A stretch of 64,000 bases of DNA from Limnochordia bacterium (lineage in GTDB: Bacteria; Bacillota; Limnochordia; DUMW01), in NCBI GenBank assembly GCA_023230925.1, contig JALNWK010000007.1, positions 1 to 64,000 on the forward strand, given 5' to 3'. Position numbers and translations under genes: made by a program. The notes beneath the pieces are model-generated. The model ran no database searches. It was not told where the DNA came from and worked only from the letters and a program-made list of their open reading frames with translations. Below are positions 61,329 through 64,000 of the stretch, one piece after another (the stretch's first letter is position 1; every line of letters starts with the position of its first letter).

Positions 61329-62585
61329 TTAGGTACCGTGCCGCCAGTCTGCCAAGTATGCCACTTGTTGTGGTGTTAGTGTGTCAATGTCGATGTTCAA
61401 GCTAGCCAGTTTCAATTTCGCCACGTTATGATCAATCGGTTCCGGTACAGGATATACTCCGTTGTCTAATCGCTCACTGTTGGTAATCAAATACTCCACG
61501 GAGAGGGCCTGATTGGCAAAACTCATATCCATCACCTGTGCAGGGTGTCCTTCAGCCGCTGAGAGGTTAACTAGCCGCCCCTCCGCTAGCAACCGAACCC
61601 GCCGACCAGACGGTAGGGTGTATTGCAGCACATGCTCCCGCAACTCCTCTACATTAACAGCTAACTCCCTTAGGGCCTTGATGTTAATCTCTACATCGAA
61701 GTGCCCGGAATTGGCTAGCAGCACCTTGTCCTTCATTTGACCAAAGTGCTGGGCATCTATGACATTGATGTTCCCAGTCACAGTGACGAAAATATCACCC
61801 AAAGGTGCCGCATCAGCCAAAGGCATCACGCGGTACCCATCCATTACAGCCTCCAGGGCCTTGAGGGGATCTACCTCGGTGACGATCACATTGGCTCCAA
61901 GCCCTGCCGCCCTCCGGGCCACACCCCGCCCACACCATCCATAGCCAACTACCACGAAGGTGGTACCGCAAATAAGGTGATTGGTCGCTCGGAGAATACC
62001 ATCAAGGGTAGATTGCCCTGTTCCATACCGATTGTCAAACATATGTTTAGTTAAGGCATCGTTAACAGCAATGATTGGATACTGCAAAACATGCTTACTG
62101 GCCATAGCCGTGAGACGGACTACTCCCGTGGTCGTCTCCTCGGTACCACCCACAATCCGGGGCAACAGCTCCTTCCGCTGGGTATGGACGAAATTGACCA
62201 AATCCGCTCCGTCATCCATGGTGATCATCGGCTCAAAATCAAGTACTTGATTAATGTGACGGTAATACGCCTCATTGTCTTCGCCACGTATGGCATAGGT
62301 AGGAATCTCAAAAACTTCATTAAGGGCACTGGCCACATCATCCTGGGTACTTAGAGGGTTTGATGCACAAAGGGCTACCTTTGCGCCCCCGGCCTTGAGG
62401 GTTCTCATGAGATTGGCCGTTTCTGTGGTCACATGTAGACAAGCGGCAATGCAAACTCCTTCAAGGGGACGGGTAACCTCCCATTGCTGACGAATGGAAC
62501 CGAGAACTGGCATAGCATCATCGGCCCACAGGATCCGCTTTGTGCCTTTTTCCTTTAGACTACTATCTTTGTGTTCACCCAGCAA
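61329..62585 (-). CDS. ahcY: Adenosylhomocysteinase
   Basis: 418 aa, the compact form lacking the roughly 40-residue insert of the long enzymes. It has MTRPLEGVCIAACLHVTTETANLMRTL-type N-terminus, DDGADLVNFVH, GTGQSTLDGILRATNHLICGTTFVVVGYGWCGRGVA (NAD site), VMPLADAAPLGDIFVTVTGN, and the C-terminal PVPEPIDHNVAKLKL. It hydrolyses SAH to adenosine and homocysteine. The TTG at 62585 has GGAGG seven bases upstream. It follows metK by 26 bases. Confidence 0.94.
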   Translation of the reverse strand: MLGEHKDSSLKEKGTKRILWADDAMPVLGSIRQQWEVTRPLEGVCIAACLHVTTETANLMRTLKAGGAKVALCASNPLSTQDDVASALNEVFEIPTYAIRGEDNEAYYRHINQVLDFEPMITMDDGADLVNFVHTQRKELLPRIVGGTEETTTGVVRLTAMASKHVLQYPIIAVNDALTKHMFDNRYGTGQSTLDGILRATNHLICGTTFVVVGYGWCGRGVARRAAGLGANVIVTEVDPLKALEAVMDGYRVMPLADAAPLGDIFVTVTGNINVIDAQHFGQMKDKVLLANSGHFDVEINIKALRELAVNVEELREHVLQYTLPSGRRVRLLAEGRLVNLSAAEGHPAQVMDMSFANQALSVEYLITNSERLDNGVYPVPEPIDHNVAKLKLASLNIDIDTLTPQQVAYLADWRHGT

Positions 62586-62611
62586 GAATACTCCTCCTTT
62601 CTCCGTTAGCC

Positions 62612-63829
62612 TTATTTGCGGGTCACTGTGCTGACTTGCTGCCTTAGGACCTTTGCTTTGTCTGTTTTCTCCCAAGGTAGATCTAAGTCGGTCCGTCCGA
62701 AATGGCCATAGGCTGCAATCTGTTTATAGATGGGCCGCCGCAGATCTAAATCTCGGATAATCGCCCCAGGACGCAAATCAAAATGCTTACGGACCAGATC
62801 AGTAATCTGTTCATCGGGAATCACCCCGGTACCAAAGCTATCAACCATCAAGGAGACAGGATGCATCACCCCAATGGCATAGGCAACTTGGATTTCACAC
62901 CGACGAGCCAATCCTGCCGCAACAATATTCTTCGCCACGTAACGAGCAGCATACGCGGCACAACGATCCACCTTGGTAGGGTCCTTCCCCGATAGGGCCC
63001 CTCCTCCGTGTCTCGCCATACCTCCATAGGTATCTACGATGATCTTACGACCAGTAAGACCCGAATCCCCTTGAGGTCCCCCCACCACAAAGCGACCGGT
63101 GGGGTTGATGTAATACTTGGTCTGTTCATCGAGCAGATCCTTTGGGATTAAGGGCTTAATCACTTGGTCAACGATATCCTGCTCTAGCTGTTCCCGACTC
63201 ACCTCTAGGCTGTGCTGGGCGGAAATAACCACTGTATCGATGCGCACCGGACGGTCATTTTCGTACTGCACCGTTACCTGGGATTTGCCATCGGGACGCA
63301 GATAGGGCAACTTGTTAGACTTCCTTACTTGACTTAGCCTTCGGGTCAACTTATGGGCAAGCGAAATGGGCAAAGGCATCAATTCCGGGGTTTCATCGCA
63401 CGCGTATCCAAACATTAAGCCCTGATCTCCAGCACCACAGTGCTCTAATTCACAATCGTCCTGGGCAAGACTGCGGGCCTCCAAGGCTCGTTCAACCCCC
63501 ACCGCGATATCCGGTGACTGCTCATCAATCGAGGTCAACACCGCACAAGTATCCGCATCAAACCCATACTTAGCCCGATCGTACCCGATCTCTCGAACCG
63601 TATCCCTGGCGATTTTAGGGATATCTACGTAGGAGGAGGTGGTAATCTCCCCCATCACTAACACGAGTCCTGTGGTTACAGCCACCTCACAGGCCACTCT
63701 AGCGGCCGGGTCCTTTGCAATGATCTCGTCTAAGACGGCATCAGAGATCTGATCACAGATCTTATCAGGATGTCCTTCGGTCACCGACTCAGAAGTGAAT
63801 AGGTAGTTCCTTTTATTATTAGTCAACAT
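62612..63829 (-). CDS. metK: S-adenosylmethionine synthetase
   Basis: 405 aa. It has FTSESVTEGHPDKICDQISDAVLDEI, the methionine/ATP sites GAGDQGLMFGYACDETPELMPLP and GRKIIVDTYGGMARHGGGALSGKDPTKVDRCAAYAARYVAKNIV. The start at 63829 follows GGGGGG; a longer reading is the riboswitch leader. It joins ahcY and mtnP as a methyl-cycle block. Confidence 0.98.
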   Translation of the reverse strand: MLTNNKRNYLFTSESVTEGHPDKICDQISDAVLDEIIAKDPAARVACEVAVTTGLVLVMGEITTSSYVDIPKIARDTVREIGYDRAKYGFDADTCAVLTSIDEQSPDIAVGVERALEARSLAQDDCELEHCGAGDQGLMFGYACDETPELMPLPISLAHKLTRRLSQVRKSNKLPYLRPDGKSQVTVQYENDRPVRIDTVVISAQHSLEVSREQLEQDIVDQVIKPLIPKDLLDEQTKYYINPTGRFVVGGPQGDSGLTGRKIIVDTYGGMARHGGGALSGKDPTKVDRCAAYAARYVAKNIVAAGLARRCEIQVAYAIGVMHPVSLMVDSFGTGVIPDEQITDLVRKHFDLRPGAIIRDLDLRRPIYKQIAAYGHFGRTDLDLPWEKTDKAKVLRQQVSTVTRK

Positions 63830-63844
63830 TACAACCCCCCATAC

Positions 63845-63994
63845 AAAAAACGACCTCTCCGATTCACGGAAGAGGCCGACCTTGTGAAATCTTATCTTCC
63901 AGAACGGTTTGCATTCTGCAGGAATTAGCACCTGATGGGATACCATCGGTTGCCGGGTTTCATCGGGCCAGTCCCTCCACCTCTCACGATGAGC
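63845..63994 (-). promoter_or_regulatory. SAM-I (S-box) riboswitch of metK
   Basis: On the minus strand the aptamer shows GAGAGGTGGAGGGACTGGCC, TGAAACCCGGCAACC, GGTGCTAATTCCTGCAG and GATAAGA, all hallmarks of SAM-I. The expression platform is a terminator, GACCTCTCCG (63852-63861) with CGGAAGAGGCC (63867-63877), then TTTTTT (63845-63850). SAM should favour termination and reduce metK. The promoter lies beyond the window edge. Confidence 0.95.
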
Positions 63995-64000
63995 CAATAT

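Noticed and set aside
61163..61405. 80-codon plus-strand reading between ahcY and mtnP
   Set aside because: It overlaps the ahcY end in antisense and has no ribosome site or similarity.
63830..63997. N-terminal extension of metK
   Set aside because: The region is the SAM-I riboswitch; conserved aptamer bases explain it fully.
1..64000. CRISPR arrays, insertion sequences, prophage, rRNA and tRNA genes
   Set aside because: No direct-repeat arrays, transposases, integrases, phage structural genes or RNA-gene signatures were seen on either strand.

Overview
The window looks like a chromosomal segment of an uncultured, moderate-GC Firmicute (Bacillota). UvrABC, SecA, RF2, HPF, RecD2, ComFA, a ComFC-like protein and CsrA are all Firmicute-like, and promoters and ribosome sites are of the Bacillus type. 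Two features suggest a diderm (outer-membrane) lineage such as Limnochordia. First, there are two secreted proteins that look like beta-barrels and end in the outer-membrane signature Y-x-hydrophobic-x-F. Second, the sugar-binding protein has a signal peptide without a lipobox. The lineage assignment is an inference; there is no rRNA in the window.

Layout. 0-4.5 kb: an XRE/TPR regulator behind a LexA-like box, a ROK glucokinase, an MsmX/UgpC-type ABC ATPase and a first beta-barrel protein. 4.8-6.1 kb: an MscS channel fused to a ParB-like domain. 6.2-12.2 kb: an accessory surface island. Two divergent small helical proteins with Cys/Trp tails are flanked by a Cys-rich jelly-roll-like protein, its decayed copy, and four glycosyltransferases. 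12.2-20 kb: HAD phosphatase, uvrC, uvrA and uvrB behind a LexA-boxed promoter. 20-26.3 kb: a carbohydrate-uptake locus with a LacI regulator, a lipoprotein, a frameshifted beta-barrel and a substrate-binding protein fused to a DUF1349/LamG-like domain. 26.4-31.2 kb: polysaccharide deacetylase, MinJ-like PDZ protein, CtpA/B protease and a YitT protein. 31.3-40.3 kb: WecG/TagA, CsaB, DUF5693, prfB (with programmed +1 frameshift), secA, DUF5317 and an HD-GYP protein. 40.4-42.9 kb: a conserved hypothetical, hpf, csrA and a ComFC-like protein. 43-53.7 kb: xylulokinase, metal-binding protein, two-subunit fumarase, KDG kinase, a GldA/F/G-DUF4340 ABC system and a fucose-isomerase-like protein. 53.7-60 kb: comFA, recD2, an inactive NlpC/P60-like protein, DUF192 and an orphan NarL-type regulator. 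60-64 kb: mtnP, ahcY and metK, the last under a SAM-I riboswitch.

The minus-strand order regulator - comFA - comFC - csrA - hpf - secA - prfB - ctp - minJ - uvrBA follows the Bacillus subtilis degU-comF-flagella-secA-prfB-minJ/ctpB-uvr neighbourhood, but the flagellar genes that normally surround csrA are absent. Several survivors look functionally eroded: the regulator lacks its phospho-Asp and the ComFC-like protein lacks its PRPP loop. The two most unusual elements are the divergent small-protein/glycosyltransferase island and the periplasmic carbohydrate module with its barrel. The best regulatory finds are a GGA-hexaloop hairpin covering the csrA ribosome site, two LexA-like boxes, possible sigma-H promoters, and an SD-hairpin-ATG arrangement in front of prfB.
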